Below are positions 21,164 to 32,381 of a stretch of DNA of 64,000 nucleotides, in pieces (position 1 is the first letter of the stretch; each line of letters begins with the position of its first letter). The notes beneath the pieces are model-generated. The model was not told where the DNA came from. It saw only the letters and a program-made list of their open reading frames with translations, and did not search any database. This DNA is from Notospermus geniculatus. Lineage: Eukaryota > Nemertea > Pilidiophora > Heteronemertea > Lineidae. The DNA lies in contig NMRB01000925.1 of NCBI GenBank assembly GCA_002633025.1, positions 34,477 to 98,476 of the forward strand, read 5' to 3'. A program made the translations under genes and the position numbers.

Positions 21164-21780
21164 CATCCTGAGAATCTCAGGTCATTCACGGTCGTACCCT
21201 CCCTCAATGCCCTGAGGACATCCACCCCGTTTCGATGGGGAAGAGGGACATTCCCTCATGTGTACACGCCAATTGGTAATTCACAAATAAACCATGCAAT
21301 GCAGTGGGGAAATGCCACTTGATGTAATAACCAAACTTCGTGCCTAGTGCTACAACGTCTGCACACATATCTCGTGTTACGAGTTACCGGATACCAGGCT
21401 CGTAACTATCTCATTCCATAATTTATGCACGCTGTCGAATGACAGCTGCCCCAAACATATGAACTGGATTATACCTTCGTGTTTTGAACCTACTGGTGCT
21501 TACTCGTTAACTAAATAATCCGTGACAATCATTTTGACGCCAAGTTAATTCAGGAACAGTCAAAAATTCAGCAAGTTTGTCAGCGAATGAAGGGCGATTT
21601 GTCCCATCTTCAAAACACGCAGTGGAAGCCCAGCTCTGCTTGAATGACGTCATTGGATGAAAGCAATGCTGATTGGGCGAAAGAAATTCTTTCGCAAGTT
21701 CCTCAGGAAATCGGGCCGATGTCCTCAGGGCGTAGAGGTTGCGAAAGGAGCGAGCGCGAAGCCCTGGGATTCTCAGGATG
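21164..21780. mobile_element. DNA element with CATCCTGAGAATC inverted ends
   Basis: CATCCTGAGAATCTCAGG at the left and its complement at the right (ttctcaggatg ending at 21780), with similarity for about 60 bp including GCCCTGAGGACATC on both sides. The interior is non-coding. A related right end (attctcaggatg) occurs at 40472-40483. Confidence 0.65.
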
Positions 21781-22004
21781 ACCTACATGCCTAGCTAACT
21801 AAACCTAAATGGACCTACGCTCTAACGCTACTGGGGCTACACGCTCCGGCCTGGAATTTTTCTTTGGGTGATTCGGAAAACCTGTTTAATGTGTATAGTA
21901 TACGTCATTTACTGAGCCTATTTTCTAATACTGACCCTAATCACAGTACTAACCCTAAGGAACCTGACCCTAAGGGACCTATCCCTAAGGGGCCTATCCT
22001 TTAA

Positions 22005-22847
22005 GGCCGTGATCCACTGTCCCGATTTTTCGCCGCAGGCGAACTTACGACCAGGTTATGACCTGATCTGCGGTCTCGCCTGGGATCGGACCGTAGCAGT
22101 GGATCAGCTACAAGGTTTTCGCTGCAGACTGAACTATGGTCAATTTTATGCCTGCGACCGCCTCAGGCAGGAACTTAGGCCTTGCGATCGGATCAAACAT
22201 ATTTGATTTTGTCGTAGGTCGTAAGGACGCCGTCGGTATGCCGGAGCAGATTATCCAATTGAAACAGGTTATTTAATGACGTACAAGCGCGAATTTCAAA
22301 GTCATGCATAAACCATTTCCTACGATGAGTACACTGAATGAACGTTCAAGTCGAGAGGAGAATGCAGGCGAGTGGTCAAAGGAGAAGATTGCCAAGCTTG
22401 TGGAACTTTACAGAGACACCCCGAGTCTCTATGACGTCTGCGGCCCTAGGCGTGCAAGGAAGAACAAGAGGCCGGAGGCCTATAAAAGATTTGCTAAGAT
22501 CTTGGGAGTTTCCGCGCTCTCCCTGTTCCTGATCCAGGGGCGCACCCAGACTCTTCTCCGTTTTCGTCCTCCCTCGACCAGAAGGTACTCATCGTCTTCA
22601 GTTTCTGCCAGGACAGCGACTACAGCCAATAGCGTTTCTGACTGAATCTTAAGTCTTGTGTTAACTGCGCCTGCGGAATGGATCTACTTTTGAACCTACA
22701 ACAGTTGGTCTCAGGCGGCCGCAGACTTAATCTTAACATGATCGCAGGCGAACGTACGGCGGCCTGCGATCATGTCGTAGATCGTAAGCTCGCCTGCGGC
22801 GGCGACTTAGGCGTATCTTAACTGCGCCGGGACAGTGGATCCTAGGC
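22005..22847. mobile_element. non-autonomous DNA transposon carrying a MADF-domain ORF
   Basis: The ends are GGCCGTGATCCACTGTCCCG and the complement of GCCTAGGATCCACTGTCCCG, flanked by TTAA on both sides (22001-22004 and 22848-22851). Subterminal regions repeat GCCTGCG/CGCAGGC and GATCG words. It contains one ORF (22304-22645) and no transposase. The MADF gene points to the PIF/Harbinger group, whose autonomous members carry a transposase plus a Myb/SANT/MADF-like protein and duplicate TTA/TAA. That placement is inference. Confidence 0.6.
22304..22645 (+). CDS. MADF-domain protein of a Harbinger-like element
   Basis: A 113-residue frame, with a possible alternative start at Met8 (22325). Residues about 23-66 read WSKEKIAKLVELYRDTPSLY followed by DVCGPRRARKNKRPEAYKRF and AKILG. 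This is the three-helix MADF (Myb/SANT-like, Adf-1 type) DNA-binding fold: a first helix with LVELY, a P-S-L-Y-D turn, and a third helix ending in a basic/hydrophobic KRFAKILG. After the domain comes a Ser/Arg/Thr-rich tail. In Harbinger elements this protein binds DNA and helps the transposase into the nucleus; here the transposase is missing. It may be a captured or decaying copy; the tail could be read in the wrong frame. Confidence 0.55.
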   Translation: MHKPFPTMSTLNERSSREENAGEWSKEKIAKLVELYRDTPSLYDVCGPRRARKNKRPEAYKRFAKILGVSALSLFLIQGRTQTLLRFRPPSTRRYSSSSVSARTATTANSVSD

Positions 22848-23630
22848 TTAAGGGACCTAACCCTAAGGGACCTAACCCTATGAGTAACCCCATTCCGTTG
22901 GCAAGAAGATGACGTCATTACCACGTGGATATCTAAAGATAGACTCGTGATGTAAACGGTATACGTCATACTGCCATCTGATTGGTTGATGAATACATAC
23001 TGTTTACCAAATATCCTGGGGAAAAAAATTTCGCCAGCGGAAGTAGCGAAATGACACATTTGACCAATTCCACCCGAACCGTGAACCAGTCCTAAACACG
23101 ATGTTCAGGATTCCTTCATGATGTGTTTAGGGGAAACTGAACGAGATGTTTATAACTTAGACAAGACATTTACATTCTCGTTAGATGGGGGTCTAATAGA
23201 GATGAAGGCGAGTTACTGCTATTTTATCGATGTGAGTGTAGTGAAAAAGAGCACCTTAAAGTGGTGAACACAGGGATTTCAATGCCACTCATAACAGTAT
23301 CGATAATATAGGCATTAATTTCTTCAGAAGAACGACTGCGTACGGTGTCAATCTGGTAAAACTGTCAGTATGGATGCATTTAAAGTGGATTCGTTCATTA
23401 ACATTAAAATAGGAACTAAAAACAGAACTGAGCAAATGATATATTGGGGCATTTTAGGCACCTAAACATAATGTTTATAGGCGGATGGAATGCCTGTCCT
23501 GATGATGTGTTTAATTCTAAACACGTAGGGCCGATTTCAAAAAGGGTGTTTAAGACTTAGACGCGTGTAACTTCGTCAAATGCATGATGGAAGTGCGTGC
23601 ATTTAGTGAAGATACACGCGTCTAAGTCTA

Positions 23631-23783
23631 AGGCTGCTTTTCCACGAGACGTTTGCGGGCGCGGAATGGGAGGCGGGCGCGGGTGCGGGTGAAACAGCTA
23701 AAGGGAAATACGTTGGATCGATCTTTTCTTCCCGCGTCCGCCTCCTATTCCGCGCCCGCAAACGTCTCGTGGAAAAGCAGCCT
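23631..23783. mobile_element. palindromic MITE
   Basis: AAGGCTGCTTTTCCACGAGA and its exact complement at the other end. The arms, about 50 bp, include CGTTTGCGGGCGCGGAAT and are almost mismatch-free, suggesting a young copy. Confidence 0.75.
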
Positions 23784-23785
23784 TA

Positions 23786-24574
23786 GGCCTGCTTTCCATT
23801 GGAGCGTTTCCATGCGCGGAATTCTGTGCCGAAAAGTCGACCCAATTCATTTTCACTTAGCCGTTTCCATGACCGCGGTTCGGGAATCGCGAGACAAGCG
23901 CGAGAGGATCGACTTTCTTTCCTCGGGAGCGAGAGGCCCGCGCGCGGAGAAAAGAGTCAATCTCACATCGCCTTTTATTGGTACTGCTGTCGTGTTCCCC
24001 TGATGATCTGCGGCCGCGTACATACTTTCAACATGGCTCAGAAACCATGGGTCATATGAATAAAGACGAGCAAATGCTTTTACTTCATGTACAGCATTGC
24101 CTAATACATTTGTACTGCAAAATTCAAGTAAAAGCATTTGCTACTCTTTATTCATATGACCCCATGTTCCAGTTGGAAAAAAAGTCGACTCGACATCGAC
24201 TTTTTTTCCCGCGCGCGGGCCTCTCACTCGCGAGAAAGCAAAGTCGATCCCCTCGTGCTGATCTCGCGATTGCCAAAACGCTCTCATGGAAACAGCCAAT
24301 GAAAATGGATTGGATCGACTTTTCCGCACAGAATTCCGCACGCGGAAACGCTCCAATGGAAAGCAGGCAGGTGCGAGCCAACAAAAGGCGATTTGAGATT
24401 GACTTTTTTCTCCGCGCGCGGGCCTCTCGCTCCCGAGGAAAGAAAGTCGATCCTCTCGCGCTTGTCTCGCGATTCCCGAAACGCGGTCATGGAAACGGCT
24501 AAGTGAAAATGACTTGGGTCGACTTTTCGGCACAGAATTCCGCGCACGAAAACGCGCCAATGGAAAGCAGGCCT
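23786..24574. mobile_element. rearranged element with one left and two right arms
   Basis: The arm AGGCCTGCTTTCCATTGGAG...GTCGACTTT...CGCGCGCGG occurs once forward (23786-23985) and twice in reverse (24170-24368 and 24376-24574). The extra arm indicates two elements in tandem or an unequal exchange. A MITE of the 2515 family (24048-24163) is inserted between the forward arm and the first reverse arm. ORFs across the arms are repeat-derived. Confidence 0.6.
24048..24163. mobile_element. palindromic MITE, second copy of the 2515 family
   Basis: GGGTCATATGAATAAAGACG and complement ends. The subterminal GCAAATGCTTTTACTT is followed by the same centre as at 2515-2633. Confidence 0.8.
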
Positions 24575-24679
24575 TAAACGCGCTTTGTGAAATCGGCCCT
24601 TCATGTGTTAGGTTGTGTTTAGTTGCTGAACATGTAAACACTTTACTAAACACGTAACGCGTCACCTGGATTTACAGTG

Positions 24680-25104
24680 TACCAACGTTTAAATCGACGC
24701 GAGCGATAACGAAGACGACAAACTCGACGTGTGGGTTCTTTCAATGTGGACACCTCGTCGGGAAAGGGAAGGATTTACAAGGTAAATGGTATTTGGAACG
24801 AAATGAACGGACGTGCACCGTATTTCGGTGACTTTGACAAAACTTGATGGTTTTATCTGTAACATCGTAACATTAATTTATGGAACCGGGGTAACGTTTT
24901 TGGATGAATGTTCCCCATCTGTGCGTGTTCCCCAAGATTTTCTGACGGATAGAATAAGCTGCAACTTGACAAGAGGGGACACAGGGAGAAATGTCTCGGT
25001 CTATCTGCGAGCGTTTCCTTAACAATATCGGGAAACATTGAAAACCAGAAACACTGGCAGTTGTCACGTAGGCCTACCGGTAATTAAGCAATGCGTTCGC
25101 ATAC
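24680..25104. other. upstream region of the first receptor gene
   Basis: No convincing TATA box or other promoter element is visible. The sequence just upstream of the receptor differs from the upstream module of the later copies (for example 36580-36760), so the duplicated unit may start within the gene here or this part was replaced. Confidence 0.35.
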
Positions 25105-26169
25105 ATGTACATGTACAAACAATTGAAAAGGCGCAAATGTCATGTACTAAAACACTATCATTGTGCTGTGTATTTTGCCCTACTACTGATCAACTTGATG
25201 ACGAATTTTTCACAATCAACAGGTGCCTACGATGGTGTCCATATTATGATTTCACTTAGCGCTATCGTTGAAGCTTACGGTCAACCAGCCCTCATTCTTC
25301 TAGGTGTCGTTGGGAATATTTTGTCGCTCAAAATTCTCTCTCTACCGAAATACAAATGTCAGTCCGCGTGTGTGTACATGAAGGGGATGGCTGTTTTAGA
25401 TTCTTTATTTCTTGTCATGGCCGCGCTACAACGGACCATCATCTCCATCAGCATTAACGATCTCCGAACGTTGGACAGTTTTAAGTGGATTTGCTGCCAA
25501 TACTTGTTTTGGATCTACTACAGTCTCTTACTGTCTGCATCAATGCTTCAAGTTATGACCGTCGAACGTTTTACCGCCTTGATGTTTCCGTTCAAGGCAA
25601 AAACGTGGTGGGGCGTTGACAAGGCCAAGCGTGTCGTAATCAGTCTCTACGTAATTCTCGCCATGATATTGCTCCCTTTGAACTTTTTTCGGGAGCAGAA
25701 GCAAGAATATCAAGGATGGCTATGTCCGTTTCATTTTAGTGGCGACCTGTCAACCCTCTACGACAATGTAATGTCTATATTTGACTTCTCCCTGACTTTT
25801 ATCGTCATCACAGTTAGTAACTGCGGGATTATACTTGTTTTAAAAGTTGGTAAGCGGCGTCGGCAAGATTTGACATCTCAGAAGAACCAATCAGACAGTG
25901 AAATTATTCCAATGTTAATCATAGTATCGTCTGCATTTGTTCTTTTTAAGCTGCCGGATGCATTAAGAATAGTTGTGTGGAATGCACTGCGGGACGCCTT
26001 CGCCTGGGAAGTTACGCCACTTACAATTGCAGCACAGCGATTAAGTGTGGCCATCACATATATCCTTTACATCTGCAACTATGCATTGAACTCATATCTC
26101 TACATATTACCTTTGCGAAAATTTCGGCAGGATGCCAGAGAAGTATGTTTGTGCAAAAAGCTGCAATAA
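25105..26169 (+). CDS. rhodopsin-family G-protein-coupled receptor, tandem copy 1
   Basis: Intronless frame of 354 codons encoding a plasma-membrane seven-helix receptor. From the first Met: TM1 about 58-79 with GVVGN (Asn71); TM2 about 89-110 with Asp99; TM3 about 130-152 followed by ERF (154-156) in place of DRY and then FPFKAK, a pattern seen in peptide receptors of the FMRFamide-receptor-like type; TM4 176-195; Cys207 in the second extracellular loop, likely bridged to Cys130 or 131; TM5 222-247; a basic third loop (KRRRQ); TM6 267-290 with FKLP (Pro284); TM7 314-335 with NSYLY at 329-333 in place of NPxxY; and a short tail ending CLCKKLQ. The other copies align from about residue 23, so Met32 (25198), just before an N-glycosylation site NFS, is an alternative start. 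Ligand unknown. Confidence 0.85.
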   Translation: MYMYKQLKRRKCHVLKHYHCAVYFALLLINLMTNFSQSTGAYDGVHIMISLSAIVEAYGQPALILLGVVGNILSLKILSLPKYKCQSACVYMKGMAVLDSLFLVMAALQRTIISISINDLRTLDSFKWICCQYLFWIYYSLLLSASMLQVMTVERFTALMFPFKAKTWWGVDKAKRVVISLYVILAMILLPLNFFREQKQEYQGWLCPFHFSGDLSTLYDNVMSIFDFSLTFIVITVSNCGIILVLKVGKRRRQDLTSQKNQSDSEIIPMLIIVSSAFVLFKLPDALRIVVWNALRDAFAWEVTPLTIAAQRLSVAITYILYICNYALNSYLYILPLRKFRQDAREVCLCKKLQ

Positions 26170-27617
26170 ATTTAGCATTTTTTATCGGCAGATCCAGTGC
26201 TAATGAGAGCCATGGGCCTACAGGTACATGTACATACATTATGAACCTCGGCGACAGTTATGTTAGGCCCCCTTCACACCGGCATCCTGACCAACCCCCG
26301 ACCTATTTCTGATCAAAATTGCCCACAGAGGGCTTACTGGAAAAAGCAGAACGGAACGGAACAAGCGGAATCGTTCCGCCGAAGGGAGCGACCATTATTT
26401 GAGCAATCCTGATGACTACACTGATTATCGTCTTTGCCACCGTAGTCCCGCGGAGTAGGAATTATTTAGCGTAGAAACTCTGACTCTGACTCTGCCGTCG
26501 TTTCGAGCTCGTGTCTTGTGCAGAACCTTATATGAAACATTCATAAATCATGATCATCGATCATGACATTACGATGGCGCCCCATAGCAGTCCTATATTG
26601 CCCTGCGCGCTGATCTAGATCTTTGCTGCGCAAGGCCTCATGCATGCATCTGGGCCTATGCCCGAACTATCGGCAAGCAGTAGCGTATCACCGCGGCAGA
26701 TTGTTGAGCCCACTGGGCCTATCATTACTTGCAGTTTTTTTCCAATCGCAGACTTCGTCACAACAAACAATACCAATACTCATGGGAGTCACACCGGACA
26801 AACTGCAAAACGCACAGGACCCGATAACACGTGTGAATTGGAAAGTTTTCTGTCCTAATGACAGATGGCGATCGGACGTGTAACTGGGTAGCCAAGGTTA
26901 TTGTGCAATTGGTCCGCGATGAATTGTTAGCTAAAAAATTGATTTGAAAAACACGTGTATGGCGGAATAATCAATGCTCCCAACCATCCGCAACGTCAGG
27001 TCACAAATACATTTGGGGTAGGACGGCAAGATTAGGTACACCCCTCAGCATTAATTTATCTACACCTCATTTTTTTGAATATCTTGTGAACAAATTTAAC
27101 AAATTTGATCGGGTTTGTGTTATATGAAATTTCCATGCCTTGGTCAAATAATTCCAACGCTTTTGAGTGATTGCTTTCACGACAACATTATGTAATCAGC
27201 TGTCAAAAGATGGCTGTAAAAGTCGACTTTTTTATTCTCAACGGAAATGTTTTAAAAACATCGGGGAGATAAAGATAGCCATTCGTTAAACACTATCGTG
27301 GAAGTTCTTGGTAAATTTATTCAGCACTTTTGATGATATGGATGTTTTTCAACGGCTTCCAAAGGCCAAATTCATGACACTAAGTTTGACTTGTGCCATG
27401 GTCCCTAGTCATGCAGTAAGCACCCAATCGCAAGGCTTGTTTTTTAAAGTCCTTATTCATAGTTAATTGGCTTATACCTCGTCCGAGAAAATGTTGTGAT
27501 CGCCCGAGTAACTTTCCGATTCGTCCAATCTTTCATTGATCCTCTGTCGAGGTTGGATGTAGCCGTAATATGTGAATGACTGACCTAAGATCTATTGGGC
27601 TTGAGGCCTATTATTGG

Positions 27618-27981
27618 TTACACTCGGCCCCAGTGTGTATCCGACGTCCCGGTCTCCTACACACTGGCACTTTTGGGGCTCAAAAGCCGGTAACACCACT
27701 AGATGGCACTCCACTGGGCTCCAGCCAATCACCACGCTTTCTCACTCATAATTCCCGCGGAAATTACTTCCAGGAAAACCCAACCTCGTCCCCAGGGGTA
27801 TAGTTCGCTCAGACAACCTTGGATCACTCGCCATATTGTCAGAAAGCGAACGAGGTTGGGAAAACCCAAGGACCCGTGCTGCCACCACGCGGTCTTCACG
27901 ACTGTTAATCTCTAAAAGAGCCAGACGCGGAGTGTGATTTACCGAAGGAGTGAGCCCGTAGCGTCTGGCCAAGCGAGACTA
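27618..27981. mobile_element. 364-bp insertion with 8-bp target duplication
   Basis: ATTATTGG flanks both sides (27610-27617 and 27982-27989), and the sister element at about 44990 has an uninserted ATATTGG. An 8-bp duplication is characteristic of hAT transposons. The interior includes two complementary blocks (ggaaaacccaacctcg at 27774 and cgaggttgggaaaaccc at 27850). Confidence 0.7.
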
Positions 27982-28114
27982 ATTATTGGTCTGTTGACTT
28001 GAAATTGGGTATTTCAGTTGACCGCTGTTCACATAAAGAAGTCAGTTTTCATTCATAAACCTACGCGTCATCTGCTTAATTTGGTCACGTATCTCAATTA
28101 TCAACATGATCCAC

Positions 28115-30062
28115 TGGAATTGAGGCGAACTGTGAAACGTATGGGCGAAGCCCCACTAGTACGAATATCGCCCGCAAGGACCGCCACTGATGATCTCATA
28201 CCTTTTATACTATATAGAAATTCCAGCTGTGGAGCTACAGAACAAACCAGACCATCTACTGACGAGCGGTAAACGGTCAAAGGTCGGCTATCGATTGAAA
28301 ACAACCATAACTTTTTTACAGCCCCTTAGCTACTCTGGTTAATTAGTAATTAGCGATTTTTAATTACGATTTAGTTCTATCAATCTGCAATAGATGGCAG
28401 AACATCGTAGTGTTACTTATGACTCAGCCGCCAGGAGGCCACTGCGAAGATGCAGGTCACGGTCATCAGGTCACATGTGCAACGACGTGACAGTTTGCGG
28501 TCGTCGTAGTTCAATTTTGGTGGACCAACTGACACATGTAAGAACTACCCGGTATTTATGAAACATTTGGTGAAGTCTTTTACACTAGGTAACTAAGCTG
28601 TAAAGGGCGAAAATGCCAGTCTCAATTGGCACGACGAGAGGTTTTCTGTTGGTGCTGGCCAAAGTCATTCATTCATTCACAGTCAACAGTGGTCAATGCG
28701 TGTCATGCATCATGTACATAATAACAATAATAACAATACATGAATAGGCGATGTATGGCATTGTATGGTGTACATGTGTAGCCCTATCCTACCCTACCCG
28801 TCGGTCATGCCGGTACATGTTGCCAGGCCTTTAGATTCCCCCGAGTGAGAAACACCCTGTATTTTTTCCATGGTAATTTGGGGACATTAGGCGCATCGTG
28901 ATTTTGTCGATCGAGGACCAGTTCAAAGTTTATTCAGTGAAAAACACACACTGGGGATTAAAGGGTTAAATTGAAACAGGTGTAATGTAAACAATTCATG
29001 GAGAATGCTGACCTTTCTGGGCACTTCAGAGTCTATAAGTTGATTAAAATCATAAATATCGTCAGTGATCAAGGGTTAGGGGTTAAAACTTCAAAATGTG
29101 GTCAAGTTGGAAAGGGTTAAACAGGACATATTTCCAACAATTAGCCAATACCAATCCCTTGTAAAAACCCCAACGTCAATACAAGTAATCATTTTGTCTT
29201 ATCAGCAGATATAGTTCAATGCAGGTGATTATGAGATCCATGGGCCTCTAGTTACAGCTTTTCCCGCCGAAAAGATCGTCAGTACCATGCGGCCGAAAGG
29301 CCGGTGGTCCCAAAGCAAGATCAGCCATTCAAGTAAATATCTGTTGACGGGAAAGAAATTGGTAAACGAATCTGGTATGACTGAAAAGAGCATTCTTCCT
29401 AGATTAGACCCAAATAAATTATTGAAGAATGCAAGCAGAGGTTTTGGAGAAATGGACTTGGAAATGTAACGATCTCTTTCAGATAGAAATGCTGAAGTCG
29501 GGATGTATTGTGATGTCCAAAGCTAATGGCGTTAGTACCGAACCAAACACTGTGTTACTGTTGAGAAATCTTTGGACCTACCTTTTTTGTTTTTGCTTTG
29601 TTACTTCGGGATAATTTGGGGACATTTTGCAGGATCGAATTTGGGGACATTTGGGAGAGCTAATTTGGAAACCGACGTGTACCGTCGTTTCTTTAGGGGA
29701 ATCTAAAGGCCTGGTTGCATGCATGCGCATAGGCCTAGGCCTACATATGTAGACATCTAGGCCTGTTAAGCATGTTAAGTGCAGATGGGCTGCTTGCAGC
29801 CGATCTGCAGAATGCACGTCACAAACCTGAGGTACAACTATAGCAGTCTAATAATTCTCTTTTTCATCTATATTTCAGAATTTGGCACTTGTTTTCTGTA
29901 GATGCGATTTGCTTCCTGCAACACATTATTTAGTGCAAATCTTCACAAACTTTCGCAGCTTCAATGCATCAACCTTCTACCTGCTTCATCTGCGTCTTCC
30001 GGTACCAGCCACATCTACACGCCGTATAGACCTAAATCTATACCTAGCACCTCTCTTTCACT
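28115..30062. mobile_element. 2-kb inserted block with an inner inverted-repeat element
   Basis: Comparison with the 44078 element shows that GATCCACTGG continues directly to TCACATGTTACGG there, but here it is separated by about 1.95 kb. CACTGG is present on both sides. Inside, 28823-29714 has inverted ends CCAGGCCTTTAGATTCCCC and complement plus several ATTTGGGGACATT repeats. A 60-codon ORF (29287-29469) has no recognisable domain. Confidence 0.55.
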
Positions 30063-30433
30063 TCACTGGTCACATGTTACGGTTACGTGACGAAAAATTT
30101 ATTATTCATGACGTGGTGGTAGTCTGAACACGGGCTGTGTCAACCATTGCAATCAGGTCACGGCAACGCTTCTGGGGAAAACCTTTTTTCTCAAAAACAG
30201 TTATGATTTCCCGAATGGAATTTTAACATGACTATTTCTTATGAGTGTTTTAAAAATGTATTGCAGAAATCAGAAGATTTTCACACAAAATAAAAAATGT
30301 TGATTTTGAAGCCTTTTTTGAGAGCTGATTACATAATGTTGGCGTAAAAACAATCACTCAAAACCGTTGGAATAATGTGACCAAGGCATGGAAATTGCAT
30401 ATAACACAAACCCGATCAAATTTGGTCAATTTG

Positions 30434-31920
30434 AACACGCTGCGTGAAACGCACAGGTGGACTGAGGCCTTTGCGCTGCGTCACGCCACCAAACGCCGAT
30501 GCACGCTCTAATGCACGCTCTAACCCTGCCCTGTCCCCGATCGCGCCGCTCAAGATAAGACGCATAGCTTTCCACGCTCAACGCACGTGCTTAGTGTCCG
30601 AACTGGCCCCATCATATAAATAACCTCGCTCTCTCAGCTGCTCTGCAGTCAATCTTGATCCAAGTTCTCCATATGCGACCACAGAAGATGCCAGTGTCCA
30701 AAGATCTATGAAGGCGTTGTTTGCAGACTTGAGCAGCCATGATATTGCTGTCTTGGCTGTCACAAGCTTAATGGTCAAAATCATAGTTTTAGCCTGTTTA
30801 TATAGCCCGAGCGCCTCCTATAGGCAGACGACAAGTACAGCGTGGGTTCAACGTGGCTTTATCTGAAGTTATCGTAGTTATATCGGGAAGAGCCTACGAA
30901 CAGTCTAGTTTATTGGCTCACGTGGTCACCATAGTGAGCCATTATTTTTGCTCTTGATTTTTCGCCCGGCAAATATTAAGTGATCATTTGTATCCATTTT
31001 TGATGTTATGGTTTGTGTGGGCGGTCATTTTCTCGAGTCCAGCAGAGAATGAGCTGAGAAATTTAAGTGTGAGTTTAATAAAGACGGTTTTGTCAGTTTT
31101 TGTTGTCAGTTTCAAGAAGATCCGTTGGTCATGATTTGGCTATGCATTACTGTACATGTTTGTGTACTTAGCGTGGGCCAAGATCGGTCGAAGATGGAGA
31201 AATGTTGGACGTTTGGCGGACGCTAGTGCCTTCAAAGAACCATAAAATAGCACCCTGAGGGGGGGCTGTGGTCTTAGTAAACTAATATGTCGACCGAGTT
31301 TGATTCTCACTTGGAATGAAGTTCGTTTATTAAGTAAACGAAGTCGAAAATCATTTCCCGTGTAAGACCAGTGCTGATATCATGGCGGCGGTCATTAGTT
31401 TATCGGGCTGTGATGCATTGTGGAATATGGCAGAAACAACAAATGAACAGTCCCCTGGATTTTCCTCCAATGAACGGAAACTGCATGCTTGACAGCCAGC
31501 CTAAAAATGCCAGTGGCCTACCAGTGACTGGTATTATAGCAGATACATAGTGAGGACTCATGTTAACCTAAACCATGAATGTGGGTCATCTTGGCTTTAT
31601 GAGGCTGATTGTTGATGAGTGGAGTGTTTGTGCAATAACTTGGCACATTTGTGCTTTGCACAAGCAAGCCTTTATTAACTTTCTCCCTGTTATTCAACAA
31701 AATATCTTTACTTATATCAACCTTGGAAGCTTCCCTTTTGTACTTAGTTCTCTGCCACTTCCTTTGTGTAGTCGATCTTGTTAAGACCGCCAGAACCTCA
31801 CAGGTGGCGGTCTTCATTGGTTTTACTGAGTTTCTCTGAATGTCTCTGGCAACATTTGGTTTCACATGCATAACTCAAGAAATAAGCGATGTAGAGCGTG
31901 AAAAAATGAGCCTGCTGCAC
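30434..31920. other. no confident gene
   Basis: Within the large insertion. It contains GC-rich repeated words (cacgctctaatgcacgctctaa, 30494-30515), a TAGCTCACC-type palindrome (ggctcacgtggtcaccatagtgagcc at 30916) and short ORFs on both strands without domains. Confidence 0.35.
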
Positions 31921-32381
31921 ATAGGATCAACCCAGGACTACCCCCTGACCGGCATTGGTCAAATATACGCTGAACCTACGACCTCCGCGCTATATCCCAG
32001 TTGAACTCACGATCTTGATCCATCCCCGATCACCCTCGCTCATGGGAGGGTTTAAAATTCTTGCTCGCTCTCTCTCGCTCTCCATGATCTACCTGATCAA
32101 CCAAGGAAATGTATTTGACCAACATATAGAACGCTGTACCAGACCAAGACCCGATCCACCCCGACCTTCCCCGCCCTGGTCAATTTTCGCGAGCGGGGAT
32201 GATCGGGCCTTTGTCGGGACATCGGTGTGAAGGGGGCTTAAATGCATGATATTGTGTAGGAGACATATGTAAAGACCACTGTTCGGTCCGCCCTCAACAT
32301 ACTCAAGAACTGACTGACCTCTTACCCCTCAGCCTTGAAGTTCAAAATACGTGTACATGTACTGTGGATAAAAAAGAATCC

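Larger units (their letters stand above)
21840..22975 (-). repeat. telomere-like dispersed repeat, copy 2, interrupted
   Basis: Reverse-complement copy of 15150-15660: CTGGAATTTTTCTTTGGGTG at 21852, TAACCCTAAGGGACCT-type words at 21940-22000 and 22850-22885, and CCACGTGGATATCTAAAG at 22921. It is split by the 843-bp element at 22005-22847, inserted inside a TTAA within the telomere-like words. Confidence 0.65.
23527..24600. mobile_element. outer MITE split by nested elements
   Basis: Begins AGGGCCGATTTCAAAAAGGG and ends with the complement of AGGGCCGATTTCACAAAGCG. Arms with TTAGACGCGTGTAACTTC (23550) match the intact element at 11953-12070. Two further elements sit inside it. Confidence 0.65.
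20853..24679. mobile_element. composite DNA transposon with TAAACAC subterminal repeats
   Basis: The left end CACTGTAAATGTAAAGACTA and the complement of the right end CACTGTAAATCCAGGTGACG are inverted. TAAACAC/GTGTTTA words recur just inside both ends (20870-21000, 23085-23530, 24600-24660), as in elements with subterminal transposase sites. It is filled with other insertions: 21164-21780, the telomere-like repeat with a MADF element inside, and 23527-24600. The borders are moderately certain; no target duplication was clear. Confidence 0.5.
27036..30433. mobile_element. second copy of the 44078-45572 element, disrupted and 3'-truncated
   Basis: Opens GTACACCCCTCAGCATTAAT like the element at 44078, in the orientation of its reverse complement. 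It follows that element to 27617, is interrupted by an insertion to 27981, resumes to about 28114, is interrupted again to about 30062, then resumes and ends at 30433 without the terminal 60 bp. The interruptions are exact when the two copies are compared. Confidence 0.75.
26262..32249. mobile_element. 6-kb nested insertion in the receptor downstream module
   Basis: In the paralogous units the sequence reads GCGACAGTTATATTGTGTAGG without interruption (37854 and 47323). Here it is split after GCGACAGTTAT (26261) and resumes with ATTGTGTAGG (32251). The inserted DNA starts GTTAGGCCCCCTTCACACCG and ends with the complement of a TTAAGCCCCCTTCACACCG-type end, giving inverted termini. The interior holds several further elements (see 27036-30433) and no intact gene. 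No transposase is visible. Confidence 0.75.

Noticed and set aside
15150-22975. A single 7.8-kb fold-back transposon with telomere-like arms and the gypsy element inside
   Set aside because: The right copy lies wholly inside the 20853-24679 element, while the left copy is outside it. Two independent insertions of the same repeat in opposite orientation are simpler.
23653-24665. Several ORFs of 80-174 codons on both strands
   Set aside because: All lie in the arms of nested inverted-repeat elements and repeat the same translated phrases in both orientations.
30578-30784. 69-codon minus-strand ORF preceded by TATATAA-like sequence
   Set aside because: The TATA-like word is only about 12 bp from the ATG, too close to drive it, and the protein has no recognisable domain. 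Possible chance ORF within the nested insertion.
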